A stretch of 64,000 nucleotides of DNA from CAYRES01 sp964423425 (GTDB lineage Bacteria > Actinomycetota > Thermoleophilia > RBG-16-64-13). Every line of letters starts with the position of its first letter. The first letter of the stretch is position 1. The stretch is from assembly GCA_964423425.1 (NCBI GenBank), contig CAYRES010000012.1:18094-82093 (forward strand), read 5' to 3'. The notes under the pieces were generated by a model. It was not told the origin of the DNA. It made no database searches and was given only the letters and a program-made list of their open reading frames with translations. Shown here piece by piece: positions 25,896 through 34,362 of the stretch. A program made the translations under genes and the position numbers.

Positions 25896-26198
25896 ATGGC
25901 ACTCGACCATCTGCATGAGCCCATCGACGAGTTGAGCAAAGCAACCCTCGAGATGCGGCGGGCCGTCGCCTCACTCATCGAGGAACTGGAGGCCGCACAC
26001 TGGTACGACGAACGGGTGGACGCCTGCAAAGACGAGGAGCTCCGGGCCATTCTCGCCCACAACCGCGACGAGGAGAAAGAGCACGCGGCCATGCTGCTCG
26101 AATGGATCAGGCGAAACGACGCCGCCCAGGCCAAGGAACTCAAAGACTACCTCTTCACCAAGGGGTCGGTGACCGGACTCGAGGAGAAGCACGGGTAG
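25896..26198 (+). CDS. Encapsulated-ferritin-like (EncFtn) protein
   Basis: A 100-residue two-helix ferritin-like protein closely resembling the encapsulated ferritin of Rhodospirillum: EELEAAHWYDERVDA and ILAHNRDEEKEHAAMLLEW. Iron ligands by alignment from memory are Glu30, Glu60 and His63. EncFtn forms a decameric ring that oxidizes iron. The C-terminus stops at EEKHG, without the Gly/Leu-rich tail that loads EncFtn into an encapsulin shell, and no encapsulin gene is nearby. AAAGGAG precedes the ATG. The next gene begins one base after the stop codon. Confidence 0.87.
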   Translation: MALDHLHEPIDELSKATLEMRRAVASLIEELEAAHWYDERVDACKDEELRAILAHNRDEEKEHAAMLLEWIRRNDAAQAKELKDYLFTKGSVTGLEEKHG

Positions 26199-26199
26199 A

Positions 26200-26793
26200 T
26201 TGGCGCCGGCACCAACAGTGTGCCGCGGCCTCCCGGCGGGTCTCCGCCGGGAGGCCGCGGCCATCCTCTATCGTGCCTTTCGCTCCAAACTCGGCCGCCT
26301 TTTGGGGCCGCGCTACGTGGCCATACCCTTCCTCGCCTCCTCCTTCGCTCCCCACGCCGTACTCTCCGCGTATTCCCGGGGCGAACTCGTGGGCGTCATG
26401 GGTCTGAAGACCCGCGGGTGGAGCTTCTTCTCTCCTACTCTGAGTACAGCCGTGCACGCGTACGGGCCGCTACGGGGGCTACTTGTGCTTCTGGCCCTTC
26501 GCGCCGGTGCAGAACACCCCGGCCCCGGGGAGATGCTCATCGACAAGCTGGCCGTACGTCCGGACGCCCGCCAGAACGGTCTGGGTGCTCTCATGCTGTC
26601 TGCGGCCAGAACTGTGGCCAGGAGGGAAGGCTGTGAGGTGCTCCGCTTGAGTGTGGTGAACACCAACCCGGCCGCCCGCCGCCTCTACGAGCGGCACGGC
26701 TTCCAGCCTGACCGCACCATCCGCATGCGCATACCCGACATGATGTCGTGGGCGGGCTTCACCGCCTACACGATCATGGTCAAGCGGATTTAG
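26200..26793 (+). CDS. GNAT-family N-acetyltransferase
   Basis: A 197-residue GNAT enzyme. The acetyl-CoA site is LAVRPDARQNGLGALMLSAA (about 122-142), followed by LRLSVVNTNPAARRLYERHGF, the classic C-terminal GNAT pattern. A hydrophobic patch near 75-105 may indicate membrane association. The TTG start at 26200 lies one base after the EncFtn stop, with GAGGAG about 12 nt upstream, so the two are probably coupled. Acceptor unknown. Confidence 0.75.
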   Translation: MAPAPTVCRGLPAGLRREAAAILYRAFRSKLGRLLGPRYVAIPFLASSFAPHAVLSAYSRGELVGVMGLKTRGWSFFSPTLSTAVHAYGPLRGLLVLLALRAGAEHPGPGEMLIDKLAVRPDARQNGLGALMLSAARTVARREGCEVLRLSVVNTNPAARRLYERHGFQPDRTIRMRIPDMMSWAGFTAYTIMVKRI

Positions 26794-26895
26794 CCACCCC
26801 GCTGCCGCTGCGCAACCCGGGCCCCTACGCCACCGCGTCAGAGCCGTGCCAGGCCGCCGCGCCTTCCCAGCCGCCCCGGCCGCCGAACTCGCCCC

Positions 26896-27879
26896 CTAAG
26901 AGAGGTACCCCTTGGGGTGGTCGCGGTGCCACATCCAGGCATCGCTGATCATGCACTCCAGTTCGGCCCGCCGCGGCTGCCACCCCAGCGACAAACGCGC
27001 TTCCTCGCTGGAGGCGACCAGCATCGCAGGATCACCCTCCCGCGGAGGCCCTATCTCGATGTTCACCGGCCGGCCGGTCACCTCGGCGCAGGCTTTCACC
27101 ACTTCCAGGTTGGAGAACCCACGTCCGCTTCCCAGGTTGAACACGCCGCACTCACCCCCGTGCACCAAGCGTTCGAGCGCGATCTGATGAGCGAGCGCCA
27201 AGTCGAATACGTGAATGTAGTCACGGACACACGTACCGTCGGGAGTTGGGTACTCGCCACCGAAAATCTCGAAATCGGCACGGCCCTGCGCGAGGGCAAG
27301 AAGCAGGCGCGGGATGATGTGCGTCTCGGGGTCGTGCGCTTCTCCCAGTGATCCGTCCGGCCATGCGCCCGCCACGTTGAAATAGCGGAAACGGATGGAG
27401 CGCAACCCGTGCAGGCGGCCGAACCAGTCCAAAAGCTGCTCAAACATGAGCTTGGAAGCACCGTACGCGTTGATGGGATTGGTGGCCGTGTCCTCGGTGA
27501 TGGGGATGGTCTCCGGTTCTCCGTACACCGCCGCCGTGGAAGAGAAGACAATGGCGTCAACCCCGTGCCGCACCATCGCCTCGAGCATCACCAGGGGGCA
27601 AGACACGTTGTTCCGGAAATACCGTTCTGGATGCCTCTGGGATTCCCCCACCTCGATGTACCCGGCAAGGTGCATGACGGCGTCACATCCGGGCAGGAGC
27701 GCGTCGAGGAGGGCGGCGTCGCCCACACTGCCGGTCACAAGATGCGCCCGGGGGTCAACGGCGGCAGAGAAGCCGTGGACGAGGTTGTCGAGCACGGTGA
27801 CCTGATGCCCCGCCTCCACGAGCAGGCGCGTTGTCGCCGAACCGATGTACCCGGCTCCCCCGGTGACAAGTAGCTTCAT
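26896..27879 (-). CDS. galE: UDP-glucose 4-epimerase
   Basis: A 327-residue short-chain dehydrogenase-type epimerase (UDP-glucose to UDP-galactose). It has the NAD loop TGGAGYIGS (7-15), FSSTAAVYG (catalytic Ser/Thr) and Y-x3-K in NAYGASK near residue 147. C-terminal SLGWQPRRAELE is typical. The ATG overlaps the stop of the upstream flavoprotein by ATGA. Last gene of the rhomboid/QTMAN operon. Confidence 0.93.
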   Translation of the reverse strand: MKLLVTGGAGYIGSATTRLLVEAGHQVTVLDNLVHGFSAAVDPRAHLVTGSVGDAALLDALLPGCDAVMHLAGYIEVGESQRHPERYFRNNVSCPLVMLEAMVRHGVDAIVFSSTAAVYGEPETIPITEDTATNPINAYGASKLMFEQLLDWFGRLHGLRSIRFRYFNVAGAWPDGSLGEAHDPETHIIPRLLLALAQGRADFEIFGGEYPTPDGTCVRDYIHVFDLALAHQIALERLVHGGECGVFNLGSGRGFSNLEVVKACAEVTGRPVNIEIGPPREGDPAMLVASSEEARLSLGWQPRRAELECMISDAWMWHRDHPKGYLS

Positions 27880-28652
27880 CGTCCGCCATCCGCGAAGGGG
27901 CGGTGGCCCAGCAGCCCACGGGCTCCGGCCTTCTTCGCCTGCCTTCTCCAGTTGTGGTCGCCCGCTCTCCGATACACCCATGCCGGCACCAGGGGCCGGG
28001 CGGCGAGTGCCACTACTTCCTCAGGAACATCCTCACCCCGGGCGAGGGCGGCGGCAGCGAGATCGAGAGCGCTCATCACTTTGCGTACCGCCCCTCTCGC
28101 CTGCGAGAGGGGCCGCCCATCGATCATGCCCCCTCCACCGATACCCAGGCCGCCCGCCCACCCGAGACCGATCTCACGCGCAGCCAGGCGGCACATCTGC
28201 AGCGCAACCTCCGTGTGAACCGCTTCCGGGAAACCGCACTGCGCAATGGCCGCGAGCCTACCTGGCGGCCGCTCGCCGACCCCCGCCGCCACCACCTCGA
28301 GAGCCTCCACAAATGACCCGGGCAGACCATCGACGTACACCGGGAACGAGAGTACGACAAGGTCCGCCGACCTCACCGCCTCCACCAGCCGGTCTTTGCC
28401 CACGACCCCCTCGCGGAGTGCTCTCAGAGCGTGCAGGGAAATGCAGACCCAACCCCTTTCTTCCAGACCTTGCAGCAGATGCTCACCGAGCGCCGCAGAC
28501 GTACCGCCGGCCGGCTTGGGGCTACCCACGATGAGGGTTGTCGTACCACGATGGGCTCCTTCTTGATCTGAAGCCGCCGCTACACCGACCGGCCCTTCCT
28601 CCGCCCGCCGCAACGACCGCCCATTCCCCGCCACGATTCGAGACGAATCCAT
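27876..28652 (-). CDS. Flavodoxin-like NAD(P)H oxidoreductase
   Basis: A 258-residue protein with a flavodoxin-like fold starting near residue 38: the FMN phosphate loop GSPKPAGGTSAAL, then ADLVVLSFPVYVDGLPGSF (about 98-116). The first 35 residues are not conserved. A C-terminal extension of about 60 residues is rich in Arg and Ala. It starts right after the TGA of the Fe-S flavoprotein (AAGGGGG about 8 nt before the ATG) and overlaps galE by ATGA. Probably partners with the upstream flavoprotein in electron transfer (inference). Confidence 0.75.
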   Translation of the reverse strand: MDSSRIVAGNGRSLRRAEEGPVGVAAASDQEGAHRGTTTLIVGSPKPAGGTSAALGEHLLQGLEERGWVCISLHALRALREGVVGKDRLVEAVRSADLVVLSFPVYVDGLPGSFVEALEVVAAGVGERPPGRLAAIAQCGFPEAVHTEVALQMCRLAAREIGLGWAGGLGIGGGGMIDGRPLSQARGAVRKVMSALDLAAAALARGEDVPEEVVALAARPLVPAWVYRRAGDHNWRRQAKKAGARGLLGHRPFADGGR

Positions 28653-28655
28653 CAC

Positions 28656-29258
28656 TCAGACCCCCTTGCTCGTCATCGCGTACAGACCGTCGGCCAGCGC
28701 ACTCTTCACGTCTTCTGCCGTCTCGTCGGCCGTCACCACCACCGCCACGTGAGCGGGGCTGTGGAAGTTGAGGGCATTCCGCTCCAGCAGATCTCTGAAC
28801 ACGGCCACTTGGTCGAAATCGTAGCTGTCGAGCACACCCACGCCCACGAGCATCGGATACCTTCCATAGCGAGCGCGGTGATGGGTCTCGCCCGAGATAG
28901 ATACAAAGAGAGGCGACACCAGACAGATGCTGCGATCAAACGCCTTCTTGAGCGGGGCCGGGTATCCTCCATAGGTGATCCTCCCCACGAGGAACACGAG
29001 ATCGGAGGAGATCAATGCCCGCGACACCGTTTCGGCATCGTCCTTGACGACGCACACCCCCGGGTTCCTCACCCAACAGCCGAAGCAACCCAGGCAGGGC
29101 TTGATGTCGAGCCCCGCCAAGGACAAGCGCCGCACGTGAGCACCCATCTGTTGCATGTGCTCCTGTGCGGCGGCCGCCGCCCGGACAACCGCCTCATCGC
29201 CCGCTTCCGCCCCGTCCAGCACGAGCGCCCTGCCTCCCGCAAAGCCGCTGCTCCCCAT
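28656..29258 (-). CDS. Iron-sulfur flavoprotein (NADPH-dependent FMN reductase family)
   Basis: A 200-residue flavodoxin-fold protein with the compact cysteine motif of archaeal-type Fe-S flavoproteins: KPCLGCFGCWVRNPGVC (about 55-71, C-x2-C-x2-C-x7-C), followed by VFLVGRITYGGYPAPLKKAF. Such proteins carry FMN plus a [4Fe-4S] cluster and handle low-potential electrons in anaerobes. AAGGAGACGGT precedes the ATG. Its 5' end overlaps the glycosyltransferase gene by 65 nt. Confidence 0.85.
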   Translation of the reverse strand: MGSSGFAGGRALVLDGAEAGDEAVVRAAAAAQEHMQQMGAHVRRLSLAGLDIKPCLGCFGCWVRNPGVCVVKDDAETVSRALISSDLVFLVGRITYGGYPAPLKKAFDRSICLVSPLFVSISGETHHRARYGRYPMLVGVGVLDSYDFDQVAVFRDLLERNALNFHSPAHVAVVVTADETAEDVKSALADGLYAMTSKGV

Positions 29259-30459
29259 ACCGTCTCCTTGTCTCGTCGCCGCCCGCCCCGGCCCACACCG
29301 AAGAGATCTCATCGTCGTATCGCCCGCCCATGTTGCCCCAATCGAACCGCGCCACCCAGGTACGCTGCCACTCCGGCGACCATTCGGGCAGACGCCGGCC
29401 AAGGACCGCAGCCAGGAGCGAGGGGAGCTCCGGCTCATCGTACAGTACCCAGTCGTGGACCTGAGCGGGAACGAGTTCCGGATAGCTGAGGCGCCGTGGC
29501 AAAACCGGCCGGCAACCACAGTAGATGGCCTCCACCACCGCGGCGCCGAAGAACTCGTGGAGTGCGGTCGAGACAACCACGTCGGCCTCGAACAGCAGGC
29601 GGGCGTAGTCCTCGCGACTGTCCAACCTCCCCCACTGCACCACTCGGGAGCCGAGTGTGCTCCTCGCCTTCACGAACACCTGGGAAGGCTCCCCTCTGCC
29701 CGTGCCCACAAGGGCGAGACGAAAGGGTATTCCCAGATCAAGGACGGCTTGGAGGGCTTCAAACAGCCGGGCCGGGTTCTTGTCGTACTCCCAGCGTTGG
29801 TTCCACACCACGAGCGGCCCGTCTTTGGTGTCACCGTAGCTGCCCGACACCGGCCGGCCCGAGGGACGTACGGTATCGAGACTCCGAAGGTCACAGCCCA
29901 GGTGAAGCACGCCGCTCTTGGCCGCGATGTGGTCGACGATACCCGGCGGGGCCTCATCGGGGAGACCGGCGAGGAAGTCCGGCAGCGCACCGAGGAACTC
30001 CCGCCGATGGTACTCGCTGTTGAACAAGACCCGGTCGGCCGCCCACGCGCTCACCACGTTGGTCCAGGCGTAGGTGAGATCTCTCTCCACCCCTTCAGGG
30101 AGCGGATAGGTGAGCTGGTTCTCGTGAAAGTACGCGAGTACCGGCACCTTCTGGACACCGGGGGGGAGAAGACCGAGGTAACGAGGCACATCCAGCATGT
30201 CTGACGCGAAGAAGACCTGCGGTGGGCTCACCCCGTCCGCAAGCCTCTCCTCAAGGCGCCGTGCCAGTTCTACCGCCCCCCCCTGCATGCGCCACTTCCA
30301 ATGGCGGCCCGGCAGCCCTTCGACCTCCACTCTGTGCCGGGAATGGCGGACCAGCCCTTCCAGGAACGACAGGTGTGACCCGCCCAGGAACGGGTCCACG
30401 GCCAGCACCCGCAGACCGCCGTGAGGATCCTCCACATAGGGCAGGCGCACCCGACTCAC
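29194..30459 (-). CDS. tRNA-queuosine alpha-mannosyltransferase-like glycosyltransferase
   Basis: A 421-residue GT-B glycosyltransferase. The N-terminal half matches the former DUF3524 (QTMAN_N): VLAVDPFLGGSHLSFLEGL, LPGRHWKWRM, YFHENQLTYPLPEG, VLFNSEYHRREFL. The C-terminal half has WNQRWEYDKNP and STALHEFFGAAVVEAIYCGC (donor-sugar site). Human GTDC1/QTMAN with these motifs mannosylates queuosine in tRNA-Asp. GTG at 30459 with GAGGG upstream is preferred to the TTG at 30516. It sits 7 nt after the rhomboid stop. The C-terminal 30 residues are Arg/Gly-rich. No queuosine genes are in the window. Confidence 0.85.
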   Translation of the reverse strand: MSRVRLPYVEDPHGGLRVLAVDPFLGGSHLSFLEGLVRHSRHRVEVEGLPGRHWKWRMQGGAVELARRLEERLADGVSPPQVFFASDMLDVPRYLGLLPPGVQKVPVLAYFHENQLTYPLPEGVERDLTYAWTNVVSAWAADRVLFNSEYHRREFLGALPDFLAGLPDEAPPGIVDHIAAKSGVLHLGCDLRSLDTVRPSGRPVSGSYGDTKDGPLVVWNQRWEYDKNPARLFEALQAVLDLGIPFRLALVGTGRGEPSQVFVKARSTLGSRVVQWGRLDSREDYARLLFEADVVVSTALHEFFGAAVVEAIYCGCRPVLPRRLSYPELVPAQVHDWVLYDEPELPSLLAAVLGRRLPEWSPEWQRTWVARFDWGNMGGRYDDEISSVWAGAGGDETRRRYGEQRLCGRQGARAGRGGSGR

Positions 30460-30466
30460 CGAACCC

Positions 30467-31168
30467 TCACACCCAGGTGCACTTCGTGCGACACAGCTTT
30501 CGATTACGGAATGCAAATATCAACCCCGCTCCGAGCACGAAACCGGCCACGTGCACCCAGAAGGCCACGCCTCCCTCCCCCGCCACGCCCGCGGCAAGCG
30601 CGAAGGTGCCCTGGAAGAACTGCAGGACAAACCACAGGATCAACACCACGAAGGCCGGTAACACCACGATTGGGAAGATGAAGAGAAGCGGGATGAGCAC
30701 CAACACACCCGCGCGCGGATAGAGGATGAGATAGGCGCCGAGCACGCCTGCGATGGCCCCGCTCGCCCCTATGCCCGGGACCGTGGAGTCTGAAGCCACG
30801 GCTACCTGTGCCAAGTTGGCCACCACCCCGATGAGGAGGTAGAAGAGCACGAAGCGGAAACGTCCCATGGAGTCTTCCACGTTGTTGCCGAAGATGTGCA
30901 GGTACAACATGTTGCCGAGGAAGTGGAACCAACCCCCATGGATGAAGATAGAGGTGACGAGCGTAATGAGAACCGAGGGCGCGAAGGTGCCCGTACGCAC
31001 CGTGTCGACGACCCGGGCGGGCACGTACCCCCATTGCATGAAGAACTGTGCCAAACCCTGGGGACCCAGGGTAAGCTCGTAGATGAAGACCAGCGCGTTC
31101 AGCGCGATCAACACATAGGTGACGTAGGCGAAGCGAAGGGTGGGTACGTTGTCGTGAAGTGGAATCAT
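30467..31168 (-). CDS. Rhomboid-family intramembrane serine protease
   Basis: A 233-residue membrane protein with six or seven helices. The catalytic Ser is in GIGASGAIAGVLGAYLIL (about 139-156) and His in FWVHVAGFVLG near residue 207; the HGGWFHFLGNMLYLHIFGNN block (about 77-96) is the conserved L1 loop and helix. The ATG overlaps by two bases the ATG of the divergent endonuclease gene. A TAGAAT hexamer 8 nt upstream of the ATG suggests a very short or absent leader. First gene of the galE-ending operon. Confidence 0.93.
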   Translation of the reverse strand: MIPLHDNVPTLRFAYVTYVLIALNALVFIYELTLGPQGLAQFFMQWGYVPARVVDTVRTGTFAPSVLITLVTSIFIHGGWFHFLGNMLYLHIFGNNVEDSMGRFRFVLFYLLIGVVANLAQVAVASDSTVPGIGASGAIAGVLGAYLILYPRAGVLVLIPLLFIFPIVVLPAFVVLILWFVLQFFQGTFALAAGVAGEGGVAFWVHVAGFVLGAGLIFAFRNRKLCRTKCTWV

Positions 31169-32135
31169 GGCTGCTCATTCTAGCCGAAACGAAGGTTCCG
31201 AAAACCTACAAGCCTCCGGCAACCCTGAGGCTCAAAGCACTCTTCCCCGCATAGGGGCCCATGTCTCCACCGCTGGAGGTCTAGAGAACGCCCTACTGCG
31301 CGCCCGCTCGATCGGCGCCGAGGTGATGCAGGTGTTTCCCGGCAACCCCCGGCAATGGCGTCCGGGACCCTACTCCGCCGAGGAGCTCGCCGCCTTCGGC
31401 CGGATGCGGCAGAAGGCGGGCCTTCCCCTCTTCGTGCACAGCATCTACCTCATCAACCTGGCCTCTCCCGACCCGGATCTGTCAGCCAAATCGGCCGCCG
31501 CACTGGCCGACGCGCTCCGCTACGCCACTCTCTGTGAGGCCGAGGCGGTGGTGACCCACGTGGGTTCCCACCGAGGAACAGGCGTAGCCACGGGAGTCGA
31601 CCGTGTTGCCGCCACGGTACGGAAGGCCCGGGCGCTCGCTTCCCGGGAAATCCCTGCAGCCGAGCTCATGCCTCTCCTGCTCGAGGGGAGCGCCGGTGGA
31701 GGGACTTCGCTCGCGGCTCTGCCGGGCGACCTGCGTCGCCTGCTCGACGCCGTGGAGGGTCCGGCCGGTGTATGTATCGACACCGCCCACCTCTTCGCGG
31801 CGGGACGTGCGCTCGATGAGGAGGGAGCCGCCGGCCGGCTGGCCGCGGAGCTCGCCGGCTTGGGTCTTCTGCCGCAGCTCGGGCTCATTCACCTGAACGA
31901 CTCTCGTTCCCTGCGAGCTTCGCTAAACGACCGGCACGAGAACCTGTGGGACGGCTTCATCGGACGGGAGGGACTCACCGCCGTCATCGGCCACCCGGCC
32001 TTTCTCTCTGTGCCTTTCGTCCTGGAGGTTCCTGGAGTCGACGGGCGTGGGCCCGACCGCCGCAACATTCGCCGGGCCCGCATCATGCGCCGCGCCGCCG
32101 CGGAAGCACGCGCCTGCTCCCCCGGGGCCGGATGA
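31167..32135 (+). CDS. nfo: Endonuclease IV (AP endonuclease)
   Basis: A 322-residue TIM-barrel DNA repair enzyme that cuts at abasic sites with a zinc cluster. Signatures: IGAHVSTAGGLENAL, VMQVFPGNPRQW, VTHVGSHRGTG, LLLEGSAGGG, CIDTAHLFAAG, LIHLNDSRSL, DRHENLWDGFIG and FVLEVPG; most metal ligands (His, Glu, Asp) are visible. The first 27 residues are a poorly conserved leader, and no alternative start exists. The ATG overlaps the divergent rhomboid ATG, leaving no room for separate promoters. Confidence 0.92.
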   Translation: MAAHSSRNEGSENLQASGNPEAQSTLPRIGAHVSTAGGLENALLRARSIGAEVMQVFPGNPRQWRPGPYSAEELAAFGRMRQKAGLPLFVHSIYLINLASPDPDLSAKSAAALADALRYATLCEAEAVVTHVGSHRGTGVATGVDRVAATVRKARALASREIPAAELMPLLLEGSAGGGTSLAALPGDLRRLLDAVEGPAGVCIDTAHLFAAGRALDEEGAAGRLAAELAGLGLLPQLGLIHLNDSRSLRASLNDRHENLWDGFIGREGLTAVIGHPAFLSVPFVLEVPGVDGRGPDRRNIRRARIMRRAAAEARACSPGAG

Positions 32136-32607
32136 CGGGCGGGTCCGGGAGGCCGGCCGCAGGTGGCGCCCACCAGGGACCCCCTGGGCGGGCGGTCGGA
32201 GGGCCCTGATCAGGGTTGGCGGGCGTTCGCAGGCCGGGCGGGCGGTAATGCAGGCCTCCGACAGCCGTGAGCCGCGCGGTCTGTCGTTTGAGCTCACCGG
32301 CAGGTGTGAGTGAAGTGCCGGCGGGGGGATGCCGACTGAGGAGTTGCAGTCCTGCCGGTAACCGAGGTAGTTGTGGCGGGGGCCCCCCCCCCGGGGGGGC
32401 CGGGCCCCCCCAAAAGCGCCCAAAGCCAACAACACAAACAAAAGAACATTANNNNNNNNNNGCGGGGGGTGTGTCTGGGGGGGGGGGGGGCGGCCGCGGG
32501 GGGTGTGGCGGGCGGGCGGTCACCGGTGGGGGTGGGGGGGCGGCCGACCCCGTAGGGTCGGCAGCGCCACCTAAGAGGAGCGACTGCGAAGCAACCTTCC
32601 CTTTCGA
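32136..32607. other. Intergenic region with an assembly gap (N run)
   Basis: About 470 nt without a supported gene. Ten N lie at 32451-32460, flanked by long C and G homopolymers that look like unreliable sequence. A small hairpin CCAGGG-ACC-CCCTGG (32173-32187) follows nfo and may end its transcript. ACCGGCAGG (32296-32304) is inverted at 32351-32359, enclosing a GC-rich segment; no known RNA family is recognized. A real gene or RNA could be hidden in the gap. Confidence 0.5.
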
Positions 32608-32638
32608 CGTTACCCGGGCCGCCACTACCCGGGTAACG
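32608..32638 (-). terminator. Hairpin after the sigma factor gene
   Basis: CGTTACCCGGG (32608-32618) pairs with CCCGGGTAACG (32628-32638) around a 9-nt loop, just past the stop codon of the sigma factor gene. No T-run follows. Likely the 3' end of that transcript. Confidence 0.55.
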
Positions 32639-32641
32639 CGT

Positions 32642-33577
32642 CTAGGCCGATTCCCTCAGCCTTCGCACGAGGCCGTTGAAGCGCAGACGATCGAGCGCTT
32701 TGGCCTCAATCTGGCGCACCCGCTCGCGGCTGATGCCCAGATGCTTCGCTATCCTTCCCAGCGTCCACGGGTCTTCGCCTCCGAGCCCGTAGCGCAGCAC
32801 CAACACTTCCCGCTCCCGGTCGGGCAACTCATCGATGGCCTGTGCCAGATTCGCAAGCTGCATCCTGCCCGCCGCTATGTCATACGGCGTCGACTGGGAG
32901 GTATCCTCCAACACCGACAACAAATCGTATCCATCGCCATCCGGATCGGTGGCCGCATCCAGGCTGAGCGGAGTCTCGGCAGCATCGAGCAGGGCCTGAA
33001 GCTCCTTCTCTGTGAGGCCGACCGCTTCCGCCACCTCGGCCACCTCAGGCTCCCGCCCCAGCTCCTGCTGCAGGCCGGCACTGGTGCGGCGGATGGCCGA
33101 CAGCCGCTCGACGATATGGACGGGAAGACGGACGGTCCTGCCCTTGTCCGCCAAGGCGCGGGTGATGGCCTGCCGTATCCACCAAGTCGCATAGGTGGAG
33201 AACTTGTTGCCGCGTCGCCAGTCGAACTTGTCGATGGCCCGCATGAGCCCGCAATTGCCTTCCTGTATGAGGTCGGAGAAGTGGAGACCCCGTCCCAAGT
33301 AGTTGCGCGCGATAGACACCACCAGTCGTAGGTTCGCTTCTATCATATGCTTCCTTGCCGCCTCGTCCCCGGCCTCTATGCGCTTGGCCAACTCCACCTC
33401 TTGGGTGGCCGTGAGAAGGGGGGTGTTACCTATCTCACCCAGGTACACCTGCAAGGAAGGCTCGTAGTTCGGCGAGGAGCTGCGCGCTTCCATGGTTCCC
33501 GGCTCTTCGACATGGCGCGGACGCCCCCTGCGTGGTCGCTGTGGCTTCTCCAGTTCTTTCACAAGCTGTTTCGGCAT
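32642..33577 (-). CDS. RNA polymerase sigma-70 family factor (RpoD-like)
   Basis: A 311-residue sigma factor with regions 1.2 (SLQVYLGEIGNTPLLTATQE), 2 (DLIQEGNCGLMRAIDKF, KFSTYATWWIRQAI), 3 (RLPVHIVERLSAIRR) and 4 (LPDREREVLVLRYGL, IAKHLGISRERVRQIEAKAL). It lacks region 1.1 and the non-conserved insert, so it is either a compact primary sigma or a group 2 factor; sequence alone does not decide. GGAGGA lies 8 nt before ATG 33577; an in-frame ATG at 33604 is less well placed. Divergent from a GNAT gene. Confidence 0.93.
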   Translation of the reverse strand: MPKQLVKELEKPQRPRRGRPRHVEEPGTMEARSSSPNYEPSLQVYLGEIGNTPLLTATQEVELAKRIEAGDEAARKHMIEANLRLVVSIARNYLGRGLHFSDLIQEGNCGLMRAIDKFDWRRGNKFSTYATWWIRQAITRALADKGRTVRLPVHIVERLSAIRRTSAGLQQELGREPEVAEVAEAVGLTEKELQALLDAAETPLSLDAATDPDGDGYDLLSVLEDTSQSTPYDIAAGRMQLANLAQAIDELPDREREVLVLRYGLGGEDPWTLGRIAKHLGISRERVRQIEAKALDRLRFNGLVRRLRESA

Positions 33578-33743
33578 GAGCCGTATCCTCCGGGTTCCCG
33601 CCATCCGGCGGATTTTTTCGGAGACTACTCTATTAATTCCCCTGAAGAGGCGGCTTCAAACGACCTTTCCAGTCTGGATTTCCGCCCCGAACGGCCAGCC
33701 TGTGGCGCGAAGCCACCTGCTAACCTGTAATGTGTGAATCACT

Positions 33744-34265
33744 ATGGCTAAAGACACCCTGCCTGCCCCAGAGGTTCCCGAAGGGAACGAAGTCTTCCGC
33801 TGCGCCTGTGCAGCCGACCTTTCCGGGTTGGTGGGTCTCTTCCTCGAACTGACGGACGACATGGACGTCCGCATCCCCTGCGAACGCGACGTGCAGCAGA
33901 TCATCGCGGCGTCCATAGAGACGGGCGGCCGTTTCTCCCCGCGCGGTGAGGGCAGACTGGTGCTTGTCGCAGAGAGTCAGGAGACGGAAGAGAGCCGGGT
34001 CATCGGCATGTGCACCCTGGTCTTCTCTTCGAACTGTTGGGTAGGGGCCCTGGTGTGCGAGATACGAGACTTGGTGGTAAGCCGTCCGGAGCGCGGCCGC
34101 GGACTCGGCGCTCGCCTACTTGAGGCGGCCTTCCGAGAAGCCCGCGCCCGCGGCGCCGTCCTCGCCTCGCTGTTCACCGAAAGCAGTCACGGAGAGGCAT
34201 GCAGCTTCTATCGTAGCCTGGGCTTTCAAGAGAAGTCCTGTACGTATTTCGAGATGAGGCTCTAG
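33744..34265 (+). CDS. GNAT-family N-acetyltransferase
   Basis: A 173-residue GNAT enzyme: IRDLVVSRPERGRGLGARLL (about 108-128, acetyl-CoA loop) and SSHGEACSFYRSLGFQEKS near the end. No ribosome site precedes the ATG, so initiation may be leaderless or the start may be misplaced, although the N-terminal part is not strongly conserved. Acceptor unknown. It faces a convergent small gene across a strong hairpin. Confidence 0.8.
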   Translation: MAKDTLPAPEVPEGNEVFRCACAADLSGLVGLFLELTDDMDVRIPCERDVQQIIAASIETGGRFSPRGEGRLVLVAESQETEESRVIGMCTLVFSSNCWVGALVCEIRDLVVSRPERGRGLGARLLEAAFREARARGAVLASLFTESSHGEACSFYRSLGFQEKSCTYFEMRL

Positions 34266-34310
34266 ACTCCCGGGCGGCAGAAGCATGCCCGTCGGAGGGG
34301 GCCGGCTTCT

Positions 34311-34360
34311 GCCGGTAGGGTGGGCCGCCGCCCCGGCGGGCCGCAGCCCACCCTACCGGC
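34311..34360. terminator. Bidirectional hairpin between convergent genes
   Basis: GCCGGTAGGGTGGGC (34311-34325) is perfectly complementary to 34346-34360; the 20-nt loop holds a further GC-rich stem. It lies between the GNAT gene and the convergent 85-residue gene and would terminate both. There is no T-run. Confidence 0.7.
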
Positions 34361-34362
34361 GC

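Noticed and set aside
32296..32359. Structured RNA or riboswitch between nfo and the sigma gene
   Set aside because: An inverted repeat is present, but no known riboswitch consensus; the sequence next to the N gap is unreliable.
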